64,000 bases of DNA from Janthinobacterium sp. Marseille (GTDB taxonomy: Bacteria > Pseudomonadota > Gammaproteobacteria > Burkholderiales > Burkholderiaceae_D): the NCBI RefSeq assembly GCF_000013625.1, contig NC_009659.1:3286001-3350000 (forward strand). The letters run 5' to 3'. A program made the translations under genes and the position numbers. The notes below the pieces were generated by a model that was not told the origin of the DNA, searched no databases, and saw only the letters and a program-made list of their open reading frames with translations. Position 1 is the stretch's first letter; each line of letters opens with the position of its first letter. Shown here one piece after another: positions 53,183 through 61,619 of the stretch.

Positions 53183-56074
53183 TTATTGGCAGGCTTCGCA
53201 TTCCTCGAATCCTGCATCACCAGGACGCAACATGCAAGCCGGACCGTCGGTTTCTGCTGCGGCTTGCGCTGCCGAAGACGGGGCGCCGGAATCAACCGCA
53301 TTCAGTGCACCGGTTTTCGAAGTCGATTTTTCGGTATGCGTTGCACCCATGGTACGCAGGTAGTAAGTGGTTTTCAGGCCACGCAACCATGCCAGTTTGT
53401 AGGTGTCGTCCAGTTTCTTACCGGATGCGCCAGCCATGTAGATGTTCAGGGATTGCGCCTGATCGATCCATTTTTGGCGACGCGATGCCGCTTCCACCAG
53501 CCATTTAGGCTCAACTTCAAATGCTGTCGAGTAGATGTCACGCAGGTCTTGCGGGATGCGGTCGATCTTGGCCAGGCTGCCGTCGAAGTATTTGAGGTCG
53601 GAAATCATGACTTCATCCCACAGACCACGTGCTTTCAAGTCACGGACCAGGTATTCATTGATTTCAGTGAATTCGCCGGACAGGTTCGATTTGACGTACA
53701 GGTTTTGGTAAGTCGGTTCGATACATGCCGAAACGCCGATGATGTTCGAGATGGTCGCGGTCGGTGCAATCGCGACGCAGTTCGAGTTACGCATACCGAA
53801 TTGCTTGATGCGTTCACGCAACGGTGTCCAGTCCAGGGTTTCTGTCAGGTCCGCTTCCAAGTAACCGCCACGCTCTTCCTGCAGCAGTTTCAGCGAATCT
53901 TGCGGCAGGATGCCACGATCCCACAAGGAACCACGGTAAGAGCTGTAACGACCACGTTCTTCAGCCAGTTCGGTCGAAGCATAGTAAGCGTAGTAGCAGA
54001 CGGCTTCCATCGAACGATCGGCAAACTGTACCGCCTCATCCGAAGCGTAAGGAATGCGCATCATGTGCAGGCAATCCTGGAAACCCATGATGCCGAGGCC
54101 GACCGGACGGTGGCGCAGGTTGGAATCACGTGCTTTCTTGACTGCGTAATAGTTGATATCGATCACGTTATCCAGCATGCGCATGGCAGTACGAACCGTT
54201 TTTTGCAGCTTGACGTGATCCAGCTGGCCGTCTTTCATATGGGCCGGCATATTGACCGAACCCAGGTTGCAGACTGCGATTTCCGAATCATTGGTATTGA
54301 GTGTGATCTCGGTGCACAGGTTCGAGCTGTGAACCACGCCCACATGTTGCTGTGGCGAACGGATGTTGCAAGGATCCTTGAATGTGATCCATGGGTGGCC
54401 GGTTTCGAACAGCATCGACAGCATTTTGCGCCACAGGTCCAGTGCCTGGATTTTCTTGAACAGTTTCAGTTCACCGCGCGCCGCCTTGGCTTCATAACCG
54501 GTGTAAGCCGCTTCGAAGGCCTTGCCGACTTTATCGTGCAGGTCTGGCGCATCGGATGGCGAGAACAGGGTCCATTCGCCTTTTTCCATGACGCGCTTCA
54601 TGAACAGATCAGGGATCCAGTTCGCGGTATTCATATCGTGCGTACGACGACGGTCATCGCCGGTGTTTTTACGCAAGTCGAGGAATTCCTCGATATCCAT
54701 GTGCCAGGTTTCCAGGTAAGCGCAGACTGCGCCCTTGCGTTTGCCGCCCTGGTTGACCGCAACAGCGGTGTCGTTAACTACTTTCAGGAAAGGAACCACG
54801 CCTTGCGAACGGCCGTTGGTACCCTTGATGTGCGCGCCCAGCGAACGGACCGGGGTCCAGTCATTGCCCAGGCCACCGGCGTATTTAGCCAGCAATGCGT
54901 TTTCCTTGATCGCTTCGTAGATACCGTCGAGGTCATCCGCAACGGTGGTCAGGTAGCACGACGACAGTTGTGAACGCTGGGTGCCGGAGTTGAACAGGGT
55001 TGGAGTCGAGCTCATGAAGTCGAAGCTGGACAACAGGTTGTAGAACTCGATGGCGCGTTCTTCGCGGTTGATTTCGTTCAGCGCCAGACCCATCGCTACG
55101 CGCATATAGAATGCTTGCGGCATTTCGATACGGGTATCACGGATGTGCAGGAAGTAACGGTCATACAGGGTTTGCAGGCCGAGATAACCGAATTGCAGGT
55201 CACGCTCAGGAACCAGTGCATCGCCCAATTTTTTCAGGTCGAACTGGCCGAGTTTGGCATCCAGCAATTCTGCTTCGATACCTTTTTTGATGAATTTCGG
55301 GAAGTATTCCAGGTACTGCGCAGGTGCATCGGCTTGCGCCACTTCCAGGCCAAATACTTCCTTGCGAATGGTGTGCATCAACAAACGTGCGGTCACGGTG
55401 CTGTATGCAGGATCTTTTTCCATCAGCGCGCGCGCTGCCAGGATGGCCGACTTGTGCAATTCTTCGACCGGTACGCCGTCGTACAGGTTTTTAACTGTTT
55501 CGTGCAGGATGGCTTCCGCATCAACGTGCTTTTCCAGACCGATACAAGCTGCATTGATCAGATCACGTACTTGATTCATGTCCAGCGGACGACGCTGACC
55601 GTCTTCCGTGACGTGCAATTGATGAGTTTCTGCGACTGGCTTGGCGGCTTGCTGCTGCGCACGCTCTTCCATCCGCTTGGCGCGATACAGCACGTACGCA
55701 CGTGCCACATCGTGTTCACCGGAACGCATCAGGGCCAGTTCAACCTGGTCCTGGATATCTTCAATATGAAAGGTGCCGCCGGCCGGCTGGCGACGCACCA
55801 GGGCGTTGACGACATTCGAAGTCAACTGTTCAACCAGCTCACGCACGCGCGCAGATGCCGCACCCTGGCCGCCGTTAACGGCCAAAAACGCCTTGGTCAC
55901 TGCGATGGAAATTTTCGATGGCTCGAAACCGACTACTGCGCCATTACGACGAATAATGCGATGTTCGCCCAGACCGACGGTCTGTGTATTGGAAGTCGAC
56001 GGTGCAACCGCGAGGGACGCGATGTTGCCAATTTCTGTCGGTGACTTGGCTGAAATTTCTTGCGTAGAGAGCAT
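53183..56074 (-). CDS. nrdA: Ribonucleoside-diphosphate reductase class Ia, alpha subunit, with two ATP cones
   Basis: A 963-residue catalytic subunit, about 200 residues longer than E. coli NrdA. The extra length is N-terminal: a first ATP-cone (about 38-135, with GEHRIIRRNGAVVGFEPSKI) and a second (about 146-240, with QLHVTEDGQRRPLDMNQV). Pseudomonas aeruginosa NrdA has a comparable double cone. Active-site cysteines are in QLSSCYLTTVADD, NLCTEITLN (with Asn and Glu) and AVCNLGSVN; the C-terminal redox pair is in EECEACQ. The ATG at 56074 follows an aaggag site; a start 30 bases earlier lacks one. Regulation by NrdR is suggested by paired boxes upstream. Confidence 0.96.
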   Translation of the reverse strand: MLSTQEISAKSPTEIGNIASLAVAPSTSNTQTVGLGEHRIIRRNGAVVGFEPSKISIAVTKAFLAVNGGQGAASARVRELVEQLTSNVVNALVRRQPAGGTFHIEDIQDQVELALMRSGEHDVARAYVLYRAKRMEERAQQQAAKPVAETHQLHVTEDGQRRPLDMNQVRDLINAACIGLEKHVDAEAILHETVKNLYDGVPVEELHKSAILAARALMEKDPAYSTVTARLLMHTIRKEVFGLEVAQADAPAQYLEYFPKFIKKGIEAELLDAKLGQFDLKKLGDALVPERDLQFGYLGLQTLYDRYFLHIRDTRIEMPQAFYMRVAMGLALNEINREERAIEFYNLLSSFDFMSSTPTLFNSGTQRSQLSSCYLTTVADDLDGIYEAIKENALLAKYAGGLGNDWTPVRSLGAHIKGTNGRSQGVVPFLKVVNDTAVAVNQGGKRKGAVCAYLETWHMDIEEFLDLRKNTGDDRRRTHDMNTANWIPDLFMKRVMEKGEWTLFSPSDAPDLHDKVGKAFEAAYTGYEAKAARGELKLFKKIQALDLWRKMLSMLFETGHPWITFKDPCNIRSPQQHVGVVHSSNLCTEITLNTNDSEIAVCNLGSVNMPAHMKDGQLDHVKLQKTVRTAMRMLDNVIDINYYAVKKARDSNLRHRPVGLGIMGFQDCLHMMRIPYASDEAVQFADRSMEAVCYYAYYASTELAEERGRYSSYRGSLWDRGILPQDSLKLLQEERGGYLEADLTETLDWTPLRERIKQFGMRNSNCVAIAPTATISNIIGVSACIEPTYQNLYVKSNLSGEFTEINEYLVRDLKARGLWDEVMISDLKYFDGSLAKIDRIPQDLRDIYSTAFEVEPKWLVEAASRRQKWIDQAQSLNIYMAGASGKKLDDTYKLAWLRGLKTTYYLRTMGATHTEKSTSKTGALNAVDSGAPSSAAQAAAETDGPACMLRPGDAGFEECEACQ

Positions 56075-56458
56075 TACGACTCCTTCAATAGGGATTGCTG
56101 GCAATATTGCCGTACTTTTTTTAAGAGGGAAAACCGGTTACTGCCGGTTTCGCGAAATTGTTTTGCCTGGATGACATCCACGGAACGCAGATATCTACGT
56201 TGAACGCCAATGCCACTACCGTTTTTCTAGTTTTATATGGCATCTGCCCAGAGCCCTTACTTAATATGAATTAACAAATTGCATGAAGGTGCATATAACT
56301 GAACAAACCTAAGGCGGGACCGAAAACTCACTACATCTAGTGCGAAACTCACGATCTGCACTAATTCTAGTGCGTGAAACTCGAGGATGCAATCAATTTT
56401 TCAGTAGTTGAAGATATATTTTTTTATAAGAATATATGGGATTGCATAGCTGCATTTT
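56075..56458. other. 384-base upstream region of nrdA
   Basis: It lies between the nrdA start and the ampD stop, both on the minus strand. It holds the two NrdR-like boxes and, nearer nrdA, a perfect aaaccgg/ccggttt hairpin (56131-56150), which would be in the untranslated leader. No protein or RNA gene was recognised. The ampD-proximal part (56375-56458) is AT-rich. Confidence 0.55.
56328..56373 (-). promoter_or_regulatory. Paired NrdR boxes upstream of nrdA
   Basis: Two near-identical palindromes with arms cacta/tagtg and four central bases: 56329-56342 (centre catc) and 56359-56372 (centre attc). Their starts are 30 bases apart, about three helical turns, as expected for tandem NrdR boxes in ribonucleotide reductase promoters. 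NrdR is the zinc-finger/ATP-cone repressor of nrd genes; its gene is not in this window. Assignment rests on resemblance to the known box form and location. Confidence 0.8.
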
Positions 56459-57094
56459 TTACATTAAGCGGAACGCCAACTCTGGCGCGGCCTGCCCTGT
56501 ATTTGCCCGTTTTTGCTGCACAAGATAGCGCTCTTCATACCCGGCCCAGTCAAAAAACGGACCAGGGTCGGTCTTGCGACCAGGTGCAATATGCTCATGC
56601 CCGGTCACATGCAATAGCGGGTACGCCGCTTTCAATGCCACCGTCAGCGCTGCCAGTGCCGCATACTGTTCATCCGCAAAAGCTTCAAAGTCCGTCCCTT
56701 CCAGTTCGATGCCGATCGAAAAATCATTGCAGCGCTCCTGTCCGCAAAAGGACGAAGCGCCGGCATGCCATGCCCTGTCATTGGCCGAGACAAACTGCAT
56801 CACCGTACCATCGCGCCGGATCAGGAAATGCGCAGACACCCGCAAAGGTCGCAACTGGTCAAAATACGGATCCGCTTCATAATCCAGCCGGTTCAGGAAC
56901 AGGTCGGCAATAAACGGTCCGCCAAACTGGCCCGGCGGCAAACTGATGTTATGTATCACCAGCAATGCAATTTCCGTTCCTTCCACCCGCGCATCAAAAT
57001 TGGGCGAAGGCAAATGCTGCGCCCCGACCGCCCATCCTGCGGCATCAATCTGAAAAGCTAATGAGGATTTATGCAAAGTCTTATTCCGGTGCAT
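56459..57094 (-). CDS. ampD: 1,6-anhydro-N-acetylmuramyl-L-alanine amidase
   Basis: A 211-residue cytoplasmic zinc amidase of murein recycling, cleaving the stem peptide from anhydro-muropeptides; its loss derepresses AmpC-type beta-lactamases where present. Likely zinc ligands are His48 (VIHNISLPPG), His166 and Asp176 (GHEHIAPGRKTDPGPFFDW). VSAHFLIRRDGTVMQFV and NDFSIGIELEGTD complete the amidase_2 fold. The gene starts inside the 3' end of pilR (14-base overlap) and is the last of a ccsA-PP0621-pilS-pilR-ampD series. Confidence 0.96.
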   Translation of the reverse strand: MHRNKTLHKSSLAFQIDAAGWAVGAQHLPSPNFDARVEGTEIALLVIHNISLPPGQFGGPFIADLFLNRLDYEADPYFDQLRPLRVSAHFLIRRDGTVMQFVSANDRAWHAGASSFCGQERCNDFSIGIELEGTDFEAFADEQYAALAALTVALKAAYPLLHVTGHEHIAPGRKTDPGPFFDWAGYEERYLVQQKRANTGQAAPELAFRLM

Positions 57095-58496
57095 TGATAT
57101 CCAGCCGCTGCATGCGATAACGCAGCTGGCGGAAACTGATGCCGAGCAATTCGGCAGCCTGGGTCCGGTTGAACTGGGTCTTGCTCAGGGCGCGACGGAT
57201 GATTTCGCGCTCCACATCATCCAGGTGATCCGGCAAGGAGCCAGGCAAATCGCTGGTGGCTGCCAGCGGTTTGGCATCCGGCGCGACCATTGCTTGCTCG
57301 GGCACTGCAAGCGCTTCGACCATCTCTGCCGCAACCGCTTTCGGCGTGTGCGCGGCTTTCAATACCAGGTCGCTCACCTCGATCACGCCATCGTTGGCAA
57401 AGGCCAGCGCACGTTCCAGTATATTTTCCAGTTCCCGCACATTGCCGGGGAAGGAGTACTGCAGCAAGGCTTCCAGCGCCGCCGGCGTCAATCTTGCCTG
57501 CCCGGCATCGAGACGGGTCAGGATAGCTTTGGCGAGCAAGGCAATATCATCGAGACGTTCGCGCAAAGGCGGCAAATTCAGTTCGATCACATTCAAGCGG
57601 TAATACAAATCCTGGCGGAAGGTACCGCGCCCTACGCAATCGTGCAGGTTTTGATGCGTCGCACTAATAATACGTACATCGACCGGCTCTTCCGTCGTCG
57701 CCCCCACTTTACGCACCCGGCGCTCCTGGATCGCGCGCAGCAGTTTGACTTGCATCGCCAGCGGCAAGTCCGCCACCTCGTCCAGCAGCAGGGTGCCGCC
57801 ATTGGCGGCCTGGAAGAATCCATCCCGGTCATCGACCGCACCGGTAAACGCACCTTTACGGTAACCAAAGAACTCGGCTTCCATCAGCGCTTCCGGAATC
57901 GCACCGCAATTGACCGCAACAAACGGTTTGTCGCTGCGCGCACTCTGCGCATGGATATCGCGTGCGGCCAATTCCTTGCCGCTGCCGGATTCGCCGCTGA
58001 TGGCGACCGGTGCCATGCTGCGTGCCAGGCGGGCAATCTGTGCGCGCAAGGCCAGCATCGCTTCCGACTGCCCCATCAGGCGCAAGGCCGGCGACACTGC
58101 CACTTTGGCACTCGGTTGTTCATCGGCCTGGCTAATGCGCAAAGCCGAACGCACCATGACGCGCAACTGCTCCAGCCCCACCGGCTTCGACAAATAATCA
58201 AAAGCACCGGCTTTCAGGGCGACCACTGCATTATCGGCACTGCCAAAAGCGGTGATCACGGCGACCGGGGTATTTTTGTATTGTGCGGTAATTTCCTGCA
58301 CCAGCTCTATGCCCAAACCATCCGGCAAACGCATATCGGTCAAGACCAGTGCATATTCATGCTGCTGCAGATAGTCGCGGGCGACCGCCAGGTTTTGCGC
58401 ACTGTCGATATCCAGGCCCATTTTGACGAGTGTAATTTCCAGCAACTCGCGCAGATCCGCCTCGTCATCAACGATAAGAATACGAGGAGAAGTCAT
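57081..58496 (-). CDS. pilR: Sigma-54-dependent response regulator PilR
   Basis: A 471-residue NtrC-type activator controlling pilin transcription. The receiver domain (1-120) has phosphoacceptor Asp54 in VLTDMRLPDG. The AAA+ domain has Walker A GESGSGKE (168-175), the sigma-54 contact loop GAFTGA (214-219), and Walker B GGTLLLDEVADLP. The C-terminal Fis-type HTH is KTQFNRTQAAELLGISFRQL, about 439-458. It is 29 bases downstream of pilS. Together they should activate pilA, which is not in this window. The name is well supported by the pilS neighbour and PilR-like C-terminus. Confidence 0.95.
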   Translation of the reverse strand: MTSPRILIVDDEADLRELLEITLVKMGLDIDSAQNLAVARDYLQQHEYALVLTDMRLPDGLGIELVQEITAQYKNTPVAVITAFGSADNAVVALKAGAFDYLSKPVGLEQLRVMVRSALRISQADEQPSAKVAVSPALRLMGQSEAMLALRAQIARLARSMAPVAISGESGSGKELAARDIHAQSARSDKPFVAVNCGAIPEALMEAEFFGYRKGAFTGAVDDRDGFFQAANGGTLLLDEVADLPLAMQVKLLRAIQERRVRKVGATTEEPVDVRIISATHQNLHDCVGRGTFRQDLYYRLNVIELNLPPLRERLDDIALLAKAILTRLDAGQARLTPAALEALLQYSFPGNVRELENILERALAFANDGVIEVSDLVLKAAHTPKAVAAEMVEALAVPEQAMVAPDAKPLAATSDLPGSLPDHLDDVEREIIRRALSKTQFNRTQAAELLGISFRQLRYRMQRLDINAPE

Positions 58497-58525
58497 GATG
58501 CGCAGCTTGTACGGTTGGAGGACAT

Positions 58526-60226
58526 TTAAACAGCTTCGTTAGTGGCAAAAGTAATCACAAATCGACCGGATGGCGAACCATGTTCATCATCCGTCCGGTA
58601 TTCATAGTTCAGCATCGCGCCATTGTTCAGGCACAGTTCGCGTGCCAGGTACAGGCCGAGGCCGGTACCCTTGTTCGACGTCGTATAAAACGGTTCAAAC
58701 AAATGGGCGCGTACCGCGGAGGAAATCTGCGCGCCATCGTCCTGCACATGCAATTCCAGCCTGTGCCCGGGCATGGCCACTATATATACACGTATGCTGG
58801 CAGGGGCTCCACTGGCGTAGCGTAACGCATTTGTCAGCAAGTTCAAGACGATTTCGCGCAAATGCAACGGATCGAAACGGACTTTATAGGGCTTCATATC
58901 TGCCACCGCGATCATGCCATCCTTGATCTCATGTATTTCACTTAACTCGCTCAACAGGTCGTCGAACAGCAAGCCGAGGGAAAGCGGTTCATGGTACTGA
59001 TGCGCCTTGCGCGACAGCTTCAGGATGTCTTCGATCATCCGGTTCAGGCGTGCCACATTGTCACTGACGATGGAAAGCAGGCGCTGCTGCCCGGCGCTGA
59101 GTTCATCTTCCTTCAACAGCGAGGTGGCATGCCCTATAGCCGACAGCGGATTACGCACCTCGTGCGCAATGCTGGCGGTGAGCCGTCCCATCGAAGCCAG
59201 CTTCAATTGCTGCGCCTGGTTTTCAATTTCGGTCACATCCTGCAGGAAAATCACCACCCGGTCTTCCAGTACGCCATCGGCATCGACCCGTGCAAAGCGC
59301 AATTTCAAATGCGTCATCAACTCACGCCGGCCACCCATGATGGTGCTGCCACCCTGTAGCGTATTTTCTTCGGTGTGCTTGATAAAAACGAAGGTCGGCG
59401 TCTGTTGCTGGGTCTGCGGCTGGGTCGGCACGCGCAAACCGGAGCGCGCACCCCATGCGGAATAAGCCGCCGCAATCGGCGCCAGCCACACCATATCGGA
59501 TAACTTACCGTAATCACCCGCATGCGGAAACGACAGGCCCAACATACGGGCCGCTGCCGGATTGCAGGTGAGGACGCGCCCTTTGCGGTCGACCACCAAG
59601 ATGCCGTCCTCCATATCCGCAATGACCAGGCGATTGATCGCCTGTTGCACATGCAAGGCGCGACCACGACCGCGTGCCAGCGTTTCCTGCTTGATCAGGC
59701 GTGCGGCAAGCCGGTTGATCGCAAAGATAATGATGAAAAAAGCCGCGCCATACAAACCCACTTGCGACGATGAGATGTCGGCATTTTCATTCAGCAGTTG
59801 GTAGCCGTTTTCCGCTAGCAGCATCAGTGTCACGGCAGAAACGAAGAATAGCGCCAGCACCAGTGGCGCCAGGATCGCACCGCCGGCCAGCGGGAACAGG
59901 TAGAGGATGGCGAGGCCGCTCTTGATACCGCCCGCAGTCAGGTACAACATGGTAATGGCGGCAATATCGACCGCCACCTGCACCACCACCTGCAACAGGA
60001 AGCGTCGTCGCCAGTACAGGGACAAGACGATGAACAGCAAGGCCAGCACCAGATAAACAATGCAGGCACTCCAGAAATTATCCTTGTGCTGCCACAGCTT
60101 GGTGGCCCCCATGCCAAAGTAACCGAGCAGGACGCCGGCTATCAGCGCGCGGGTCAAGGCAAAAGCCTGCAAAGTACGCCAGAAGGTATCCCGTGTATCC
60201 GCTAACACCGGTGTGGTCTGCGCCAT
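58526..60226 (-). CDS. pilS: Sensor histidine kinase PilS
   Basis: A 566-residue inner membrane kinase, partner of PilR. About six transmembrane helices occupy residues 20-190 (for example ACIVYLVLALLFIVLSLYW), followed by a PAS domain (about 205-320, VIADMEDGILVVDRKGRVL). The kinase has the phosphorylation site SIAHEVRNPLSAIGHA (His about 353), N-box REIVLNLLTNALRYA, and ATP-lid GTGLGLYLAREL. In Pseudomonas, PilS monitors pilin in the membrane. It starts 3 bases after the PP0621-type gene, implying coupled expression with the cytochrome biogenesis-type gene upstream. Confidence 0.94.
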   Translation of the reverse strand: MAQTTPVLADTRDTFWRTLQAFALTRALIAGVLLGYFGMGATKLWQHKDNFWSACIVYLVLALLFIVLSLYWRRRFLLQVVVQVAVDIAAITMLYLTAGGIKSGLAILYLFPLAGGAILAPLVLALFFVSAVTLMLLAENGYQLLNENADISSSQVGLYGAAFFIIIFAINRLAARLIKQETLARGRGRALHVQQAINRLVIADMEDGILVVDRKGRVLTCNPAAARMLGLSFPHAGDYGKLSDMVWLAPIAAAYSAWGARSGLRVPTQPQTQQQTPTFVFIKHTEENTLQGGSTIMGGRRELMTHLKLRFARVDADGVLEDRVVIFLQDVTEIENQAQQLKLASMGRLTASIAHEVRNPLSAIGHATSLLKEDELSAGQQRLLSIVSDNVARLNRMIEDILKLSRKAHQYHEPLSLGLLFDDLLSELSEIHEIKDGMIAVADMKPYKVRFDPLHLREIVLNLLTNALRYASGAPASIRVYIVAMPGHRLELHVQDDGAQISSAVRAHLFEPFYTTSNKGTGLGLYLARELCLNNGAMLNYEYRTDDEHGSPSGRFVITFATNEAV

Positions 60227-60229
60227 ATA

Positions 60230-60469
60230 TCAATGCGCCAGGTGTTGACGGCGATGTTCATCGCTGCAAAATGCCCGACTGGAAGTATCCCGTACCGCCT
60301 CGGATGCGGGGAAATGCGTGCCGCAATGCGCGCAACTGAGCATGGACTCTATCTCGGGCGTTGCCGACGGCGTCTTGGCTTGCCGCGGCGGCTCAACTTT
60401 ACTGGCTTTCTTGCTGCGCAAGATCCAGATCACGGCGACGATCACGCCGGCCCACAACAAGAACTTCAT
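60230..60469 (-). CDS. PP0621-type small membrane-anchored zinc-ribbon protein
   Basis: A 79-residue protein with one N-terminal transmembrane helix (about 3-18, FLLWAGVIVAVIWILR) and a C-terminal cysteine/histidine module. Cys45 and Cys48 (LSCAHCGTHFP) and the later RAFCSDEHRRQHLAH suggest a treble-clef-like zinc site. The family is common in beta-proteobacteria between the CcsA-like and pilS genes and has no known function. Its start overlaps the stop of the upstream gene by 4 bases, and its stop is 3 bases from pilS. Confidence 0.85.
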   Translation of the reverse strand: MKFLLWAGVIVAVIWILRSKKASKVEPPRQAKTPSATPEIESMLSCAHCGTHFPASEAVRDTSSRAFCSDEHRRQHLAH

Positions 60470-61275
60470 GCAAGGCTCCGGTGCAGGATCACTTCAAACA
60501 CGAAGCGGCTGCCGACATAGGCCAGGAACAAGGTGGTGAAACCGGTCAGGGTAAAACTGAGCGCGGTCTTGCCGCGCCAGCCGCGCCATCTGCGTCCTGC
60601 CAGCAAGACGCCGAACAGAATCCACGACAGCATGGTGAAGATGGTTTTATGTTCCCACTTGAAGGCCTTGCCAAATAACTCTTCGGAAAACACCACACCC
60701 GACAACACGGTCAGGGTCAGCAGGAAGAAACCGATACCGATCAGGCGGAACAGCAATTTTTCCATCGTCAGCAGGGCCGGCAATCTGTCGATCGCCAACG
60801 CAAACCAGCCGGTCTTTTGTACACTCAGGCGGGTATGCAGCTTGGATTCCTGCAAGGCCATCAAGACGGCGTGGAAAGCGGCAATCGTCAAAGTACTATA
60901 GGCCAGCATCGCAATCGCGATATGCCAGGGAAATAAGGCGGACTTGCCATCAAGCGGAATCATGCTGCCGGGGAATACGGTTGGCAACAATACCCCGACC
61001 GCGGCACAGGGCAAGACCAGGATGCGCAAACCATCAAGGCTGAAATTGCGGTTTTCCAGCCAGTAAACCGCGACCGAAATCCATAAAGCACCGGACAGCA
61101 TGATGGCAAATCCCATGCGCAAGGCACCATGACCGATAACATCGACCCAGAGCGCAGCGCCGTGCAAAAGCCAGCCGATCAAGGTGCCGGTTGAAATTGC
61201 CGTGCGTTGCTTAGCCGGCAAGAATGCGCAAGCTGCGTAAAACAATGCAGCCAAGACAAAGAAGTATGTGTACAT
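60466..61275 (-). CDS. CcsA/YpjD-type cytochrome c assembly membrane protein
   Basis: A 269-residue integral membrane protein with about eight hydrophobic helices, homologous to the inner membrane proteins YpjD and CcsA/HemX. A helix with histidines, PWHIAIAMLAYSTLTIAAFHAV, and a later HKTIFTMLSWILFGVLLAG are family features; histidines in such helices bind haem in the CcsA group. YpjD itself has no proven role, so a function in haem handling is inferred. It is first in the series leading to pilS, pilR and ampD, and is divergent from ffh over 344 bases. Confidence 0.88.
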   Translation of the reverse strand: MYTYFFVLAALFYAACAFLPAKQRTAISTGTLIGWLLHGAALWVDVIGHGALRMGFAIMLSGALWISVAVYWLENRNFSLDGLRILVLPCAAVGVLLPTVFPGSMIPLDGKSALFPWHIAIAMLAYSTLTIAAFHAVLMALQESKLHTRLSVQKTGWFALAIDRLPALLTMEKLLFRLIGIGFFLLTLTVLSGVVFSEELFGKAFKWEHKTIFTMLSWILFGVLLAGRRWRGWRGKTALSFTLTGFTTLFLAYVGSRFVFEVILHRSLA

Positions 61276-61619
61276 CGCTTAAGTTTACACCATGTAAGGC
61301 CTGCGCCCGGTCGGTACCAGCACCCGGCCGCGGCTTTTACGGAATCGCCGGCAGCGCCTTTGTGTCTGCGGCGAAATTGCTCCCGTGACATTACCATTAG
61401 CCGGGCCAAAACGCTTATACAAGATGCGTTTGCACGATAAAAATTTGCCCGGCTGCGGCGGCACACACTATATAGATAGCAACGCTGCAACTATCTCGGT
61501 CATCCCGGCGCATCCGGCGGTGCATCGGTTAAAATGAGGCTAGTCGCTGCAGTACGCTGAAGTTTCCTTTCGCCGCTGTCGCCTGTTGCATCACCTTTGA
61601 CTCATACCAGCCACTATCC
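61276..61619. promoter_or_regulatory. Divergent upstream region of the ccsA-like gene and ffh
   Basis: 344 bases with no recognised gene. A possible plus-strand promoter is ttgccc (61445-61450) and tatata (61469-61474) with an 18-base spacer, about 145 bases before ffh. I looked for a 4.5S RNA gene because of the ffh neighbour and did not find its conserved core. Confidence 0.3.

Noticed and set aside
53186..54973. Long plus-strand open frame opposite nrdA
   Set aside because: No family resemblance and skewed composition. nrdA on the other strand has all catalytic motifs, so this is a shadow.
61276..61619. Possible 4.5S RNA gene near ffh
   Set aside because: The conserved GGTCAGG/GGAAGCAGCC-type core is absent.
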